A DNA stretch of 64,000 nt from Branchiostoma floridae (lineage: Eukaryota > Chordata > Leptocardii > Amphioxiformes > Branchiostomatidae). Of the stretch, positions 53,186-64,000 are shown piece by piece. Positions within the stretch are counted from its first letter, which is position 1; each line of letters opens with the position of its first letter. Location of the stretch: the NCBI RefSeq assembly GCF_000003815.2, contig NC_049984.1, positions 18,997,309 to 19,061,308 of the forward strand. The letters are read 5' to 3'. The notes beneath the pieces are model-generated. The model searched no databases, was not told where the DNA came from, and saw only the letters and a list, made by a program, of their open reading frames with translations. Made by a program: the position numbers and the translations under genes.

Positions 53186-55838
53186 TACGAAGCAGAAACA
53201 CTGTCACAAAAATCGTATATATGTTTTGAAAAAGAGACATGTTTTTTATAAGGGGGCAAATTAAATCCACATATGTTTTGAAAATGGGGCCTTTTTTTTA
53301 AAGGGGGCAAATTAAATCCACATATGTTTTGAAAATGGGGCATGTTTTAAAAAAGGGGGCAAATTAAATCCACATATGTTTTGAAAATAGGACATGTTTT
53401 AAAAAAAAGAGGGGCAAATTAAATCCACATATGTTTTGAAAATGGGACATGTTTTTTTCTTATGGGTCATATCTTTTAAAACAATATGCATCTTAAAAAT
53501 AACCAAAACGAGAATATGAGACGAAAAGAAAACATACCATTTTCATTTTGTACCGAGTATAAGTTTATCCCCCAATCCAGGAAACCCACCGGTTTGCAAA
53601 GTGGTGCTTTCAAAATGGTCTATCGTTTCCGATTTTCCCCCCATTTTGATAGTGGTGCTTTCCAGTTACGCCGATTTCAAACTGGTCGATTTCAAACTCC
53701 AAACGGAAATGACGTAAGACTACGAAGGACCATTGGGTCAAAACGTGTTTTTGCAAATGAGCTGTGTGCTCAGAGCAAAGGGGCTGCGTGCTCGGCGAAG
53801 GAGCTGTGTGCTCACAGCGAACGAGCTGTGTGCTCACAGCAAACGAGCTGTGTGTTCGGCGAACAAGTTGTGTGCCCACAGCGAAGGGACTTTGTGATCG
53901 GCGAACGATTTGTGTGCACCAAGCTGAAGTTGGTCGGCGATTGGTCCGACGTAACATAGTATCCCATTCAGACGTCCATTCGAAGAAACTAAAAATTCCT
54001 AATTTCCTTTAAAAGCTTAAATGGATATCAAGAACTGCTGGATATTGTCTTTTATCACCCAGAATATGTATATACAAGCATAAATAATAACAGAAAGTAT
54101 CATATCAACGATTAAGCAGAAATAATAGGCCCAATCGGCGGCAAACTTCACTGATCTAAAACCGGCCGCCATACCTCTTGTAGAGCAATCTGCTATTTAT
54201 CTAAACGTGGCCCGTGAATTTTTAAGACGAATTTAGATAGCGCATATTCTAACGTTTCCGAAACAAGTATCGAATGTTACGGGCCGGATTTAATTAATGA
54301 ACTCGAGGGAATTAACTGATAGAAAATACCCGAGCAAAGGGGGACTAAAATCGGCTGCCATACGGCTAGTGTCTAAACGTTGCCCGTGAACTTTTAAGTG
54401 CAATTCAGATAGCTCATACCTGTCGTATTTGATACAAATATCTAATCTTACGGGCCGGATTTAATTAATTTAACTCAGTGCCGATTTCTTATAGACCAAA
54501 CTGCTTCAACTCTAGTTCATCAATTAAATCTGGTCCGTAAGAATTGATACTTGTATTGAATACGCTGGGGTATACGCTATCTAAATTCGTCTTAAAAGTT
54601 CACGGGCCGTAAGGGGCAATTTACTTTACAAGCCGTATGGCAGCCGATTTCAGCACCCCTTTGCTTGGGTATTTCCTATTTCCTATAGCTATTAGTAAAT
54701 TAGTTAATTTCCCCATAGTTCATTAATCAAATCCGGCCCGTAAGATTTTATACGTTTTTAATACGTTAAGATATGCGCTATCTAAATTCGCTTTTAGATA
54801 TGCGCTATCTAAAAACCAGTCTGAAGTTGGCGGCCGATTGGGCCCATTATTTTTGCTTAATCGTTGATACAATACTTTCTGTTATTATCTTTATTCATAT
54901 ATATATATATACATATATTGGGTGGCAATAGACAATATCCAGAAGTTCTTGATATCTATTTAAGCTTATGAAGGAAATTAGAAATTTTTAGCTTCTTCGA
55001 ATGGGCGTCTGAATGGGGTGCTAATTGCTATGTTATGTCTAATGACGAATCGGCGCCTGGATCGGCGGCTACCAATCGGCGACCATCTTCAGCCTGGTAC
55101 ACAAAGTCCCTTCGCTGTGAGCACACAGCTCCCTCGCCGAGCACGCAGCCCCTTTGCTGTGTGAACACAGCTCTTTCGTTGTGAGCACACAGCTCCTTCG
55201 CCGAGCATGCAGCCCCTTCGCCGTGAGCACACCGTGAGCTCCTTTGCTAAAACAGGTTGTGTCTCAATGGTCCTTCGTACTACGACCCAATGGTCCTTCG
55301 TAGACTTACGTCATTTCCGTTTGGAGTTTGAAATCAACCAGTTTGAAATCGGCGTAACTGGAAAGCACCACTATCAAAATGGGGGGTAAATCGGAAATGA
55401 TAGGCCATTTTGAAAGCACCACTTTGCAAACCGGTGGGTTTCCTGGATTGGGGGATAAACGTATACTCGGTACAAAATGAAAATGGTATGTTTTTTTTTC
55501 GTCTCATATTCTCATTTTGGTTATTTTTAAGATGCATATTGTTTTAAAAGATATGACCCATAAGAAAAAACATGTCCCATTTTCAAAACATATGTGGATT
55601 TAATTTGCCCCTGTTTTTTAAAACATGTCCTATTTTCAAAACATATGTGGATTTAATTTGCCCCCTTTTTTTAAAACATGTCCCATTTTCAAAACATATG
55701 TGGATTTAATTTGCCCCCCTTTAAAAAAAAGGCCCCATTTTCAAAACATATGTGGATTTAATTTGCCCCCTTATAAAAAAACATGTCCTTTTTTCAAAAC
55801 ATATATACGATTTTTGTGACAGTGTTTCTGCTTCGTAT
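53186..55838. repeat. 2.6-kb near-palindromic foldback element
   Basis: The left edge reads ACGAAGCAGAAACACTGTCA; the right edge is its complement. Each arm holds in mirrored order: four to five tandem units of about 55 bp with AATCCACATATGTTTTGAAA, a block with ATGACGTAAGACTACGAAGG, about six tandem 22-25-bp units of GAGCTGTGTGCTCACAGCGA type, then AT-rich DNA with AGAAAGTAT/ATACTTTCT. The centre, near 54500, has further inverted ACGGGCCGGATTTAATTAA modules. Open frames inside (for example 53486-53959) are repeat translations, not genes. It resembles foldback-type DNA transposons. Confidence 0.8.
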
Positions 55839-58199
55839 GACACCACCCGCACTACCACTCAGGGTAGACCTGATTCGGAGCGAGCTGAGCTGGATCCGTG
55901 TAGGCTAGGCAGGTCGGAAGTGTTCACGCGGTGGCCGCACGTGAGAAAACTCGGGTCAAAAGTGCACTCGGTCAAACCTTCTATATAATGGCCAAACAAG
56001 GGGATACTGACTGTACTAGCATATTGTATTATCGATAAAATAACTTTGGGCCAACAAATTTAAGATATGATGACAACGCATTTCCATCAAAAGGAGGAGG
56101 AAAACTTTACTGATATCAAAATTGCATCAAATGTAACATATAGTTTCGGCGTTATACGTTTGTTGTACGCAAGGAGGTAATATATTCATAACCTCCTTGT
56201 TGTACGTTAACTTTTTTTTCGCATGTTCTTTCTCTATTCGCCTCACCCCCATACATCTGCTTGGAAATATGGTACTACAGAAAAATCCATAACGTTACCA
56301 ATTCCAGACTATCCTTTATTATATCAGATCTTATCATCGTTCTGCATTGTGTATCCAGGTAACATGACCGAGCAGTCACCTATCGGCACCCCGAGGGCCT
56401 GCTGGTAAATTATTACCGAGGCCCGCTTCTTCCGCGCGCTTGGACCAGCTGGTTCTAACCTGTTCTGACCTGATTCTGGGCGATACCAATATACAGGGGA
56501 TTTCAAATTGGTCGTGCATCAAATTTCCGCACAGCAATAGTCTTTTGGTGCATGTTCAAAGTTGTCGGCAAATAAATGTCTATAATAAATATAAGTAAAT
56601 AAAAGTCAATCAGTTTCATATCAGTTTATAGATTCTATAGATCATAGGGTAAAGTAAAATAGAAAGACGTCCCTTTTATGTAATGGATTCTTCATACGGA
56701 AGTACCAACTGAGATCGAAAGGCTCGTGTTTGCGCAATCGACGCTGACAAGCCACAAAGGACCGGGTGCTGCTGACTGTGAGGGACGATCTTCAGAGTTT
56801 GAAGAGACTGTTGTTGTGATTTCGTGTACGAACGGAGACTTGTGACAGGAAAGACGAAAATGGTAAGTAATACCAAGGAGGTTAACATTATCTCCTTCGT
56901 GGTATTTCGTGCATGCTGGTCATCATATATATGTTGTAGCAAGGAGGTTAAAGAATCACAGGCCTCTCTTTCTTTAACCTCCTTGGTTGTAGCGGTATCA
57001 GGACAACTCGGCACCTGGGACGACTCGGCACCTAGCCAAGTGGGAAAACTTGGCACCAAGAATATGACATAAAATTGTGAAGGTTTGTGAGAAATGCAAG
57101 ATGTTTAACTGCAAAACATTTCTCTCACTGTAATAACTTGTAAGTCATACAGTCTGCACAATTTTACGGACATTTTGAGGCTCTGAACGTCACTTAAAGG
57201 TACGTTAACTTTGAACGGCCGAGACTCTGTCTATATCAGATCGGTCATCTCAACGTGTTTTTAAAACCTACAAACAGATGTAATTTATGACCAACAAAAT
57301 ATATTGAACTGCTTATTACATCTATTTTCATTTGTACTAACTTGCAAACACGGTGATATAGAAGAGAAGTAGAGTGACATCGTGAAAGAACGCCGATATA
57401 ACAACTAAAAAATGGCGTCGCCGGCGCGGCCCGCAACATGTTTTGGGGATCTTGTATCCTAAAAAATTGTATCCAAAACGTTACCTCGTGGGGTGAGATT
57501 GATTTGTACATTCTTATGTCACTTCTTATGCTGCCGGAATGATAGGATTATCATTCTTCGAGTGCAAAATATAAAAGTTATGTGCCGAGTAAGTATGGGG
57601 CCGACTAGGGCCGAGTTGTCTCAGGTGCCGAGTCGTCTCGAAACCGTTGTAGCGTATGCCGAGCCAGTAACGTAAGAGTAAGAGGCTAGAGGTAACGGAA
57701 CGGGTATGCAAAGCTTTTAAAGGATAGGATCATGGCAAACTAGTCTAGATTTTTCACTTGATGACTTTGCAATTTACAACATTTAGAACTCAGTATTAAA
57801 GCACTGAGCCAGTATGTACGGCGTTGTTGTTTAATTACGTAGTAATTTGGAGATTTTTGCCAGGGGGTATAGCCGATGATGTCATGTGAGCTGTTTCCTG
57901 TCACCCTCTTTTCATTTACCCAATGAGATGGCACCTCACGGACAACACCCATCAGATGTTTCCCGTAACCCTTTTTTTTAGCCCAATCACAAAGCAGACC
58001 TCTGACAACTCCCAGTCCCCCAGGGAGGTTTTGTCGAACGAAATTAGATTATGGGTCGCCTGGCAGCTTTCCATGGTACTGAACACAACTTCCAGTGTTC
58101 AACTTCATGTCATGTGTTCTTTCGTATTCTAGCCATCTTTTACAAACATATGTTGCATAATTCACCAGAAGTGGAAAAAAAGATGGCTGTATTAATTGA
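55839..58199. other. Intergenic, repeat-bearing, no gene recognised
   Basis: Contains the second copy of the dispersed repeat (55889-56115), a small AAGGAGGTTAAAGAA hairpin (56938-56986), and an inverted pair at 56997-57040 and 57595-57640 (ACAACTCGGCACCTGGGACG against GTTGTCTCAGGTGCCGAGTC) that may border a transposon. Short open frames here show no family resemblance. Confidence 0.45.
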
Positions 58200-58202
58200 T
58201 GC

Positions 58203-59300
58203 ATAACGGCACTGAACTTTAATCCAACACATTCCAGCAAATTCCAAACTGCCCCATGAATAAACAAGCGGGCTTTAGCGCATTCTGGAAACTGTTTAGT
58301 GCATTGTTTACTATGTTTCCCCGGCCATTGCTACACATGCATTGGTCTGCCACTTTCTGTTGTGTCGCGAGAAAATAACATTTCAAAGACAGTGTAACTG
58401 ATAGCAAGTCCTTTGGGATTCTATTCCCAGTGGAACTTTAATCCAACACAATAATATAACAAGGCTGTTTATCTATGGATTTCATCTTTACAACGACAAA
58501 TTTGTATTAATCGGCAGGCACTTACTCAAGGTTAAATTGGCAAATCGGCATGTCGGTAAACTGCTGATAGCCGCGATCAAAACACGGCCCCAAAATGCAT
58601 CAACCAGCGGCAAATCCGTTCTGCTGTTCTACTACACAGTTATGACGTTCTATGAAACTTTTCATCCGTTGTTTGGTTAGCAAATGGTGGCAAAATACGT
58701 TGTTTGTGAATGGCTCCCAAAAAATATACCCGCAAAACACAGTACAAACTCCCTACAGCACGTCCCCCATGTGGGGCTGTTGGTATCGCCAGTGAGATCC
58801 GTCCTACTGGCCTTTGGATGTGATCACTTTCAAAAATAGGGGTGAAGGGGCGTGCTGAAATATGATTCAAAATGGCGCGTGTTCGGATTTCGGATTTCCA
58901 CTGAATTTGTGTAACAAAGCCTGGCCCTGTACTTTAAAGAGGGACACTTCAAGGCATGTTGGTTGTGTTGGATGGACAGTTTATTAATATTTCGCTATAT
59001 TTACTGTGATGATTAATGTGTAATGTGAGGACGAAGAGTAGGGTTGCTTGAAATTACAATCGCTGCCCTCCTCCCACGGCTTGATTAACAGCATGAAAAC
59101 ATACCAGAAGATTAATAAACTTGTCGCTGCAACATGCGATCTTTTTGAGCTCAAACTTACAAGGTTTTAAGTCGTATACCTTACTGGTTTTGTAAAGCAC
59201 TCAAAAGAATTTGCATACCGGAGCCAGTTTTTGACTGACAGATGGGTTCTGAAAAGTGTTGGATTAAAGTTGCGTTGGATTAAGGTTCAGTGCCGTTAAT
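58203..59300. mobile_element. TIR element with AACGGCACTGAACTTTAATCC ends
   Basis: The left end ACGGCACTGAACTTTAATCC and right end GGATTAAGGTTCAGTGCCGT are inverted. AACTTTAATCCAACACA recurs at 58432 inside the left half. About 1.1 kb with no coding capacity. Confidence 0.75.
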
Positions 59301-60311
59301 CTATTGGAAAATAACGCTCCCTTCTGGATCACATAAAATTTATGCAAATATTGAAATAGCAAAATTTTATAATGCATCAGTTATAAAGGTCAACTACATT
59401 TGGCAAATACATGGATATAAGGTCAGAAGTTTTTGCAGAGTAATGAAAGAAATCCTGATAGCCATTTGCATCAGAGAATTATCATGTGTCGCATGGACCC
59501 AAAAATGTCAAACAAAACTTCAGACTAGTACTAGTAGTGGAGTCATGGGAACCAGGTCACTTAAAATTTTAGAATTGATTGGCATTCTGTTCTTTCATAA
59601 TCCTAGATTCATACTCACATCATCAGCTTTGGTGTATTCCTGGGTGTATGTTCTACAGATTTCACTCACAAAATGTAGTGGCCTCATGTAGGAAACTGAC
59701 TGTCATAAAAGTCATAAAATTGCATTTGGGGCACACCCTAATTATCCTGTCCTTGATGTGTAGCATACTCACAAGTTAGTTAATTATCTGTGGTTTCCTG
59801 TCTGAGAGCTGACTTGTGCATTACATGCTGATTACTTTTAAATACACAGGTGTTTAACTTTAAGAGCAAAGTACATCTTGTTGAGCAAACATGCTGTTTC
59901 AGTGTAGGTCAGAAGTGAAATGATCGTGCTGGTCACTTATTTTTACCAATGTGTAATAAGCATCTTTGCAGTTTTAACAGGCCATTTTTTTTCTTTTTCT
60001 TTGAAAATTGTACTGCGTACACCGTATTATATCATTGAGGGATGTCTATATCATAGTGATTGTAATTGTACGTATCATTCTACTGGCACTAGTGAGGGTC
60101 TGAATGGGGTAATACTTCCAAAGGTGTCGGAGGGCCGGCAATGAGTAACAGTAGATTTCGTAATAAGGCTGTCAGTCCTTAAGAGTAAATGCATTCTGAT
60201 GTGCATTACGCATCCTGATCTGTATTACGCAAGATGTTTTGGTAAAACTAGGCTGTACTGCAAGTACTGGACCCTTATTAAGTATCTAAAAACACACTTT
60301 CTTCCTTCCAG
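59301..60311. other. Upstream region of the oxidoreductase gene
   Basis: AT-rich DNA without a recognisable exon. An acceptor (CTTCCTTCCAG) at 60301-60311 shows that an upstream exon exists, but it could not be located. Confidence 0.4.
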
Positions 60312-62542
60312 CCTGGACATATGAATCGCACCAAAGCCAGCAAGAAGATCCCTCTGGCCTTATTTGGGCTGGGGAGGGCTGGCAACATCCACGCGGGGAA
60401 CATCGAAAAGAACCCCCACTGTCGGCTGAAGTACCTGGTAGATGAGGATGTGGAGAGGTGCCATCGCTTTGTAGAGGAGTTCATGTCTGAGGCTGTAGTG
60501 GTGAAGGCATCAGAGGCAGATGTTGTGTACAATGACCCTGAGTAAGTAATTATGCTGTCACTGGCATAATATAGTACTGTATCAATTGTTTTATGTTCCA
60601 TGTTATGTTTTCCCTTTGTCAGCAGCACTAGCCCTTTGCAATTAATAGTCATCGGCTCAGCCCGAACTAGGAAATAGGTAGTTTTCTGTTACCCAATCAT
60701 ATTTTCCCTGTCATGTGTAAACATGTGCGAACATGTGCGATCACGTCGACCGATTATGATGATGATATTTTCCTCAGAATTCACATTGCCTACAGCCTTG
60801 GCACATAATTTAAAAAAAAAACTTTTCCGTGTCCGCCACGGTAATTTATTCTATGTCAACTGCACAAAGAGCAAAAGAACACAAAAGTATCATATACTAG
60901 TACATCGCCTTGTAGTAATTTTCTAGCGTTATCCTTCCATCTTAGCCAAGAAACATATATGGAATTCTTGGCAATTGTCAGCAAAGTAATACTGCATTTG
61001 TTACATTCCAACAATACATTTATGATTGCACATAGGTGTTTACAGTTTTTATTGTCTCTGTGACCTATAGGGTACAGGGGATTGTGGTGACATCACCGAC
61101 CTTCACCCACCCTGACATTTGCCTGAAGGCCTTGAAAGCTGGTAGGTACTGTGAGCTCTTTGTGTTGCATTGACTGTGCATTCAAGTGTAACATTTGTTG
61201 AGTTTGGATGTAACGCTTGTTTACCTTTATGTACGGGGTAACCTTTATCCATCGTTTTGAAAAACAGGGTATTTATGAATATCAAGTGGTTTTGATCTGC
61301 AATATTTTGAAAATATTGCAGTTTGAAACCACCGTCTGTTCGTTGACTTGATATCCCTGAATACCCTGTTTTTCAAAACAACCGATAAATGTTACCCTGC
61401 GGATAAAGGTGAACTAGCATTAATTTACAGAGTCTTTGAGGTGAATGGTATTTTTGTAAAGAAAAAGGTTATCTTTTTGAATATACTAAATAATGTATTT
61501 ACCTGGAACAGTGAGTTAAGACTTTTCTTCATTCTTACAGGAAAAGATGCCCTGTGTGAGAAGCCAGTTGCTGCAGACATGAAGACAACTGCACTTGTCT
61601 ATGATGAGGCTGAGAAACAGGGCAGGATCCTCTTGTGTGCCTTCAACAGGTGAGAAAGGTCACGTCCTACTGTCTGATATGAGAAAGCTCCAATCCTAGT
61701 GTCTGATATGAGAAAGCTCCAATCCTAGTGTCTGATATGAGAAAGCTCCAATCCTAGTGTCTGATATGAGAAAGCTCCAATCCTTGTGTCTGATATGAGA
61801 AAGCTCCAATCCTTGTGTCTGATATGAGAAAGCTCCAATCCTAGTGTCTGATATGAGAAAGCTCCAATCCTAGTGTCTGATATGAGAAAGCTCCAATCCT
61901 TGTGTCTGATATGAGAAAGCTCCAATCCTTGTGTCTGATATGAGAAAGCTCCAATCCTAGTGTCTGATTGACATGTCTTGGGACTGTAGCAGCGTCTGAC
62001 GTCAATGGGAAACTGCATACATTTTGTAAGATGTTGTTTGCAGCACAAACTTTCATTGGTCCAAACATAAACTCTCTTCTGAAAACAATTAAACCAACTA
62101 TGAATGCAGGTGCGCATTCCCGGATGTAATATGAATCCATGCCGCTCTTTCATTCATGATGACAATTTGTAATTCAGAACAAATAAAAAGCTTTGATTTT
62201 CAGATCCACTTCACGAGGAGGTTAAAGAAACGTATCCGAAGCGAAGCATTCATGATGACAAATTCATCCGTTTTCGCTTGCCAAACAGGTAAAACCATTT
62301 GATTTTTTGCATCATGAACCCCAAATCCTGACAGATGACATTGTGGTCATGGGATAGGATACAGAATGTACCTTTACTTCAAAGTACAGTTTCTTGTTTG
62401 TTGTTTTTCTGCAGGAGATTTGACCCAGCACTGCTGAATCTTGAGGAGCGGGTGAAGAAGGGAGAGGTTGGTCAGATCCATCGCTTCAAGACGTCCAGCA
62501 GGGACTCTCCCTTACCTTCCATTGAATACCTGCGCATCTCAG
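60312..62542 (+). CDS. Gfo/Idh/MocA-family oxidoreductase, inositol 2-dehydrogenase-like (5' part)
   Basis: Exons 60312-60541 (ATG at 60321), 61071-61141, 61541-61649 and 62415-62542, with agreeing phases, encode about 185 residues. The NAD-binding Rossmann start is PLALFGLGRAGNIHAGNI (GxGxxG type). ATSPTFTHP-like IVVTSPTFTHPDICLKALKA and ALCEKPVAADM (the family's EKP motif) follow, then LLCAFNRRFDPALL and SSRDSPLPSIEYLRIS. These are typical of bacterial-type IolG/YrbE-like dehydrogenases acting on inositol or related polyols. The expected HDID-containing exon with the catalytic His was not found before 64000, so the gene runs off the right edge. CCTGGACAT before the ATG is open, so an upstream non-coding or short coding exon is likely. 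Substrate unproved. Confidence 0.88.
61190..61425. mobile_element. MITE, TTCACCTTTATCCG family, copy 2
   Basis: GTTTACCTTTATG and GTAACCTTTATCC at the left face GTTACCCTGCGGATAAAGGTG at the right. GAAAAACAGGGTATT pairs with AATACCCTGTTTTTC, and the central GTGGTTTTGATCTGCAATAT with ATATTGCAGTTTGAAACCAC. It lies in an intron of the oxidoreductase; the sister is 10780-11002. Confidence 0.8.
61671..61968 (+). repeat. 29-bp minisatellite, 10 copies
   Basis: Ten exact-length units of TGTCTGATATGAGAAAGCTC plus CAATCC(TAG/TTG) run from 61671 to 61960, with a partial eleventh. Unit variants follow the order A A A T T A A T T A at one base, showing a four-unit higher-order repeat. The array starts 22 bp after the exon 61541-61649 donor. 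Confidence 0.97.
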
Positions 62543-63622
62543 GTAACATCAGGATGAGTTTTTGGAGTGGTACCTATATGTGTAAGGTGAAAATTACTGG
62601 TTGGGTAGAGAGGATACTAATGTTAACAGTTAGAAGGTATGTTGGTATTGTGCTAAGCAGGTAAGTGGGATTATGTAACGAGTCATCATTCATTTGTGGT
62701 CAGCTGTTTACCAGCTTTGCAACAGTTTGCTTTGTGTTAATTTCATATAATTTTTTTGTACAATTGATGGTTTTGTTATAGAGACTCCAATATTGCAAGG
62801 TATCCATACACTTAGAAATTACGACAACATCAGTGGAAAACACAGCTGGAAATATTTCTTTATGACTTCAAGACTGGCTTCAATCATCTTTGCACCGTGA
62901 TCTTTATGTATATCTGTATTACTAGTATCACGCAAACATTTTACACACAGAAAGTGAAATAGTTTATTCTCTGTTGCCATATTGCAATGAGTTTGTTTTA
63001 GCCAATTGGCCAAATCTAGCGTCATTCCTGCAAATCTTCTATCTTACGATTGAGGTATGCAAATACATGCATTGCAATTGGAACTGCAGTAAAGTTGTAA
63101 TAAACAGACGTGTGGGGATTACTGTATATTTTGACGTATCCATATCTTCACAGTTTCGGTGGTTTTTGATTACCAGGTAGCATAGAATAGTTGTGTACGA
63201 ATCAAACCACTTTTACTGCAGAACTTTTCACACTTCTCCAGGTCTCAAAGATCCCTCATGACATTGACAATGTATCGGATATGTGGACGGAACATTCATG
63301 ACTCAAGTTTTTCTAAACATTCCTGTCTCTTCATGTCTCTGACAGGTGTCAATCATAGGTGATTCAACCATCTTGAAGACTTCAAGATCCTTCCAATGGT
63401 GTGCATCTGAACTTTGCTGTCATTATTACCATAACAATTTACTTCACAGCTTCGATGCATACTGTCACAAGGTAAATATTACAGGTATATGTATGGCTGT
63501 CTTAAGGTGGTATCTCACTGCTCTTGGGGCACCAGTGCGGCACTGCAGAGTTCGTAGGTGACTCAGTGAATTTCAAAGATAAAGAACAAATTTCCTTACG
63601 TTTTGTGTATTTTGTTGTCTTT
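62543..63622 (+). other. Oxidoreductase intron, continues to the edge
   Basis: No further exon of the gene was identified between the donor at 62543 and the window edge. Confidence 0.5.
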
Positions 63623-63988
63623 TAGGCCACACCGATTTAATTTCTTGGTTCACGGATTCGCTCGCTCCTATTTTTTGGGAAAAAAAATAAAAATAAAAAT
63701 TACCACTCAGCAAATTTTCACCATTAATGAAACCATTCACCAACTTTCTGGTGTAGCAAATTGGCCTTTATATTATAAGCTCCTTAAAGTGTGGGTACAG
63801 GTGCTGTTACTGTACAAAAATAGTGTTTTTGTACTTTTTTCAAGCTGAAAACTTTTTTTCTTTATGTTTTGGATTAGCCGTTACCTTTACCCCAACCATT
63901 TTACAATTTTTATTTTTATTTCGCCCTCTCGCTCCATATTTTTTATGAAAAAATCCGTGAACCAAGAAATTAAATTGGTGTGGCCTTA
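63623..63988. mobile_element. MITE, TAGGCCACACCGATTTAATT family, complete copy
   Basis: Ends TAGGCCACACCGATTTAATT and AATTAAATTGGTGTGGCCTTA-like; TTCTTGGTTCACGGATTCGC pairs with TCCGTGAACCAAGAA. AT-rich interior without coding. Solo ends are at 21258-21338 and 38612-38694. Confidence 0.85.
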
Positions 63989-64000
63989 AGTCACACTTTT

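Noticed and set aside
53486-53959. 157-codon open frame
   Set aside because: It lies wholly in tandem repeats of one arm of the large palindrome and its mirror image in the other arm is broken; no family resemblance.
56676-57059. 127-codon minus-strand open frame
   Set aside because: It overlaps inverted-repeat DNA (AAGGAGGTTAAAG hairpin, CTCGGCACC repeats) and shows no family resemblance.
63241-63299. Possible next exon of the oxidoreductase with IPHDIDNV, resembling the family HDID motif
   Set aside because: The surrounding residues do not match (no GGIFHDC-like lead), the frame stops soon after, and no good donor follows; chance resemblance is more likely.
1-64000. Prokaryotic-type systems such as operons, CRISPR arrays or toxin-antitoxin loci
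   Set aside because: Spliced eukaryotic genes throughout; tandem repeats present are mini- or microsatellites without spacer structure.

Overview
The window looks like nuclear DNA of an amphioxus (Branchiostoma-like cephalochordate). The genes are intron-rich with GT-AG splice sites. Orthologues of chordate genes are recognisable (phospholipase C gamma, TMEM70, cytochrome b5, a mitochondrial-clan P450). Much of the non-coding DNA is small inverted-repeat transposons, several present two or three times. Four runs of N mark assembly gaps. The species assignment is inference; the genes and repeats are read from the sequence. All exon joins below were made by hand, matching splice sites, reading phase and protein family.

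Layout. 1-3152 (minus): 5' end of a PLCG gene (exon 1 and part of intron 1). 5906-7198 (plus): complete two-exon TMEM70. 9526-13925 (minus): complete five-exon gene for a small single-V-domain immunoglobulin receptor, with a retrotransposon fragment and nested transposons in its introns. 14684-15890 (minus): two exons of a divergent histone H3-like gene. 16898-21470 (plus): complete six-exon tail-anchored cytochrome b5. 25891-32846 (minus): complete eleven-exon mitochondrial P450 resembling CYP27. 35988-42343 (minus): complete seven-exon gene for a Lys-rich, EF-hand and ubiquitin-like-fold protein. 47182-49848 (minus): single-exon leucine-rich-repeat receptor whose cytoplasmic tail carries an ITAM-like motif and a minisatellite-encoded repeat. 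60321 to beyond 62542 (plus): 5' part of a Gfo/Idh/MocA-family (inositol dehydrogenase-like) oxidoreductase that runs off the right edge.

Mobile DNA. There are hAT-type non-autonomous elements with 8-bp target duplications (10763, 22859, 23883, 30439), at least six other inverted-repeat families, a non-LTR reverse-transcriptase 3' end (11118-11940), Penelope-like remnants with a GIY-YIG endonuclease fragment and hammerhead-ribozyme-like cores (46316-46858, 50308, 13125), a tRNA-derived SINE (37376-37520), a 2.6-kb near-palindrome (53186-55838) and a 1.2-kb mosaic repeat (40106-41338).

The genes do not form one pathway. The most notable points are the two putative immune-type receptors (Ig and LRR), the divergent H3-like gene, the EF-hand/ubiquitin-fold protein, the ribozyme-like cores, and two places where a transposon end abuts or forms a gene boundary: the Ig exon 2 splice acceptor and the P450 stop codon.
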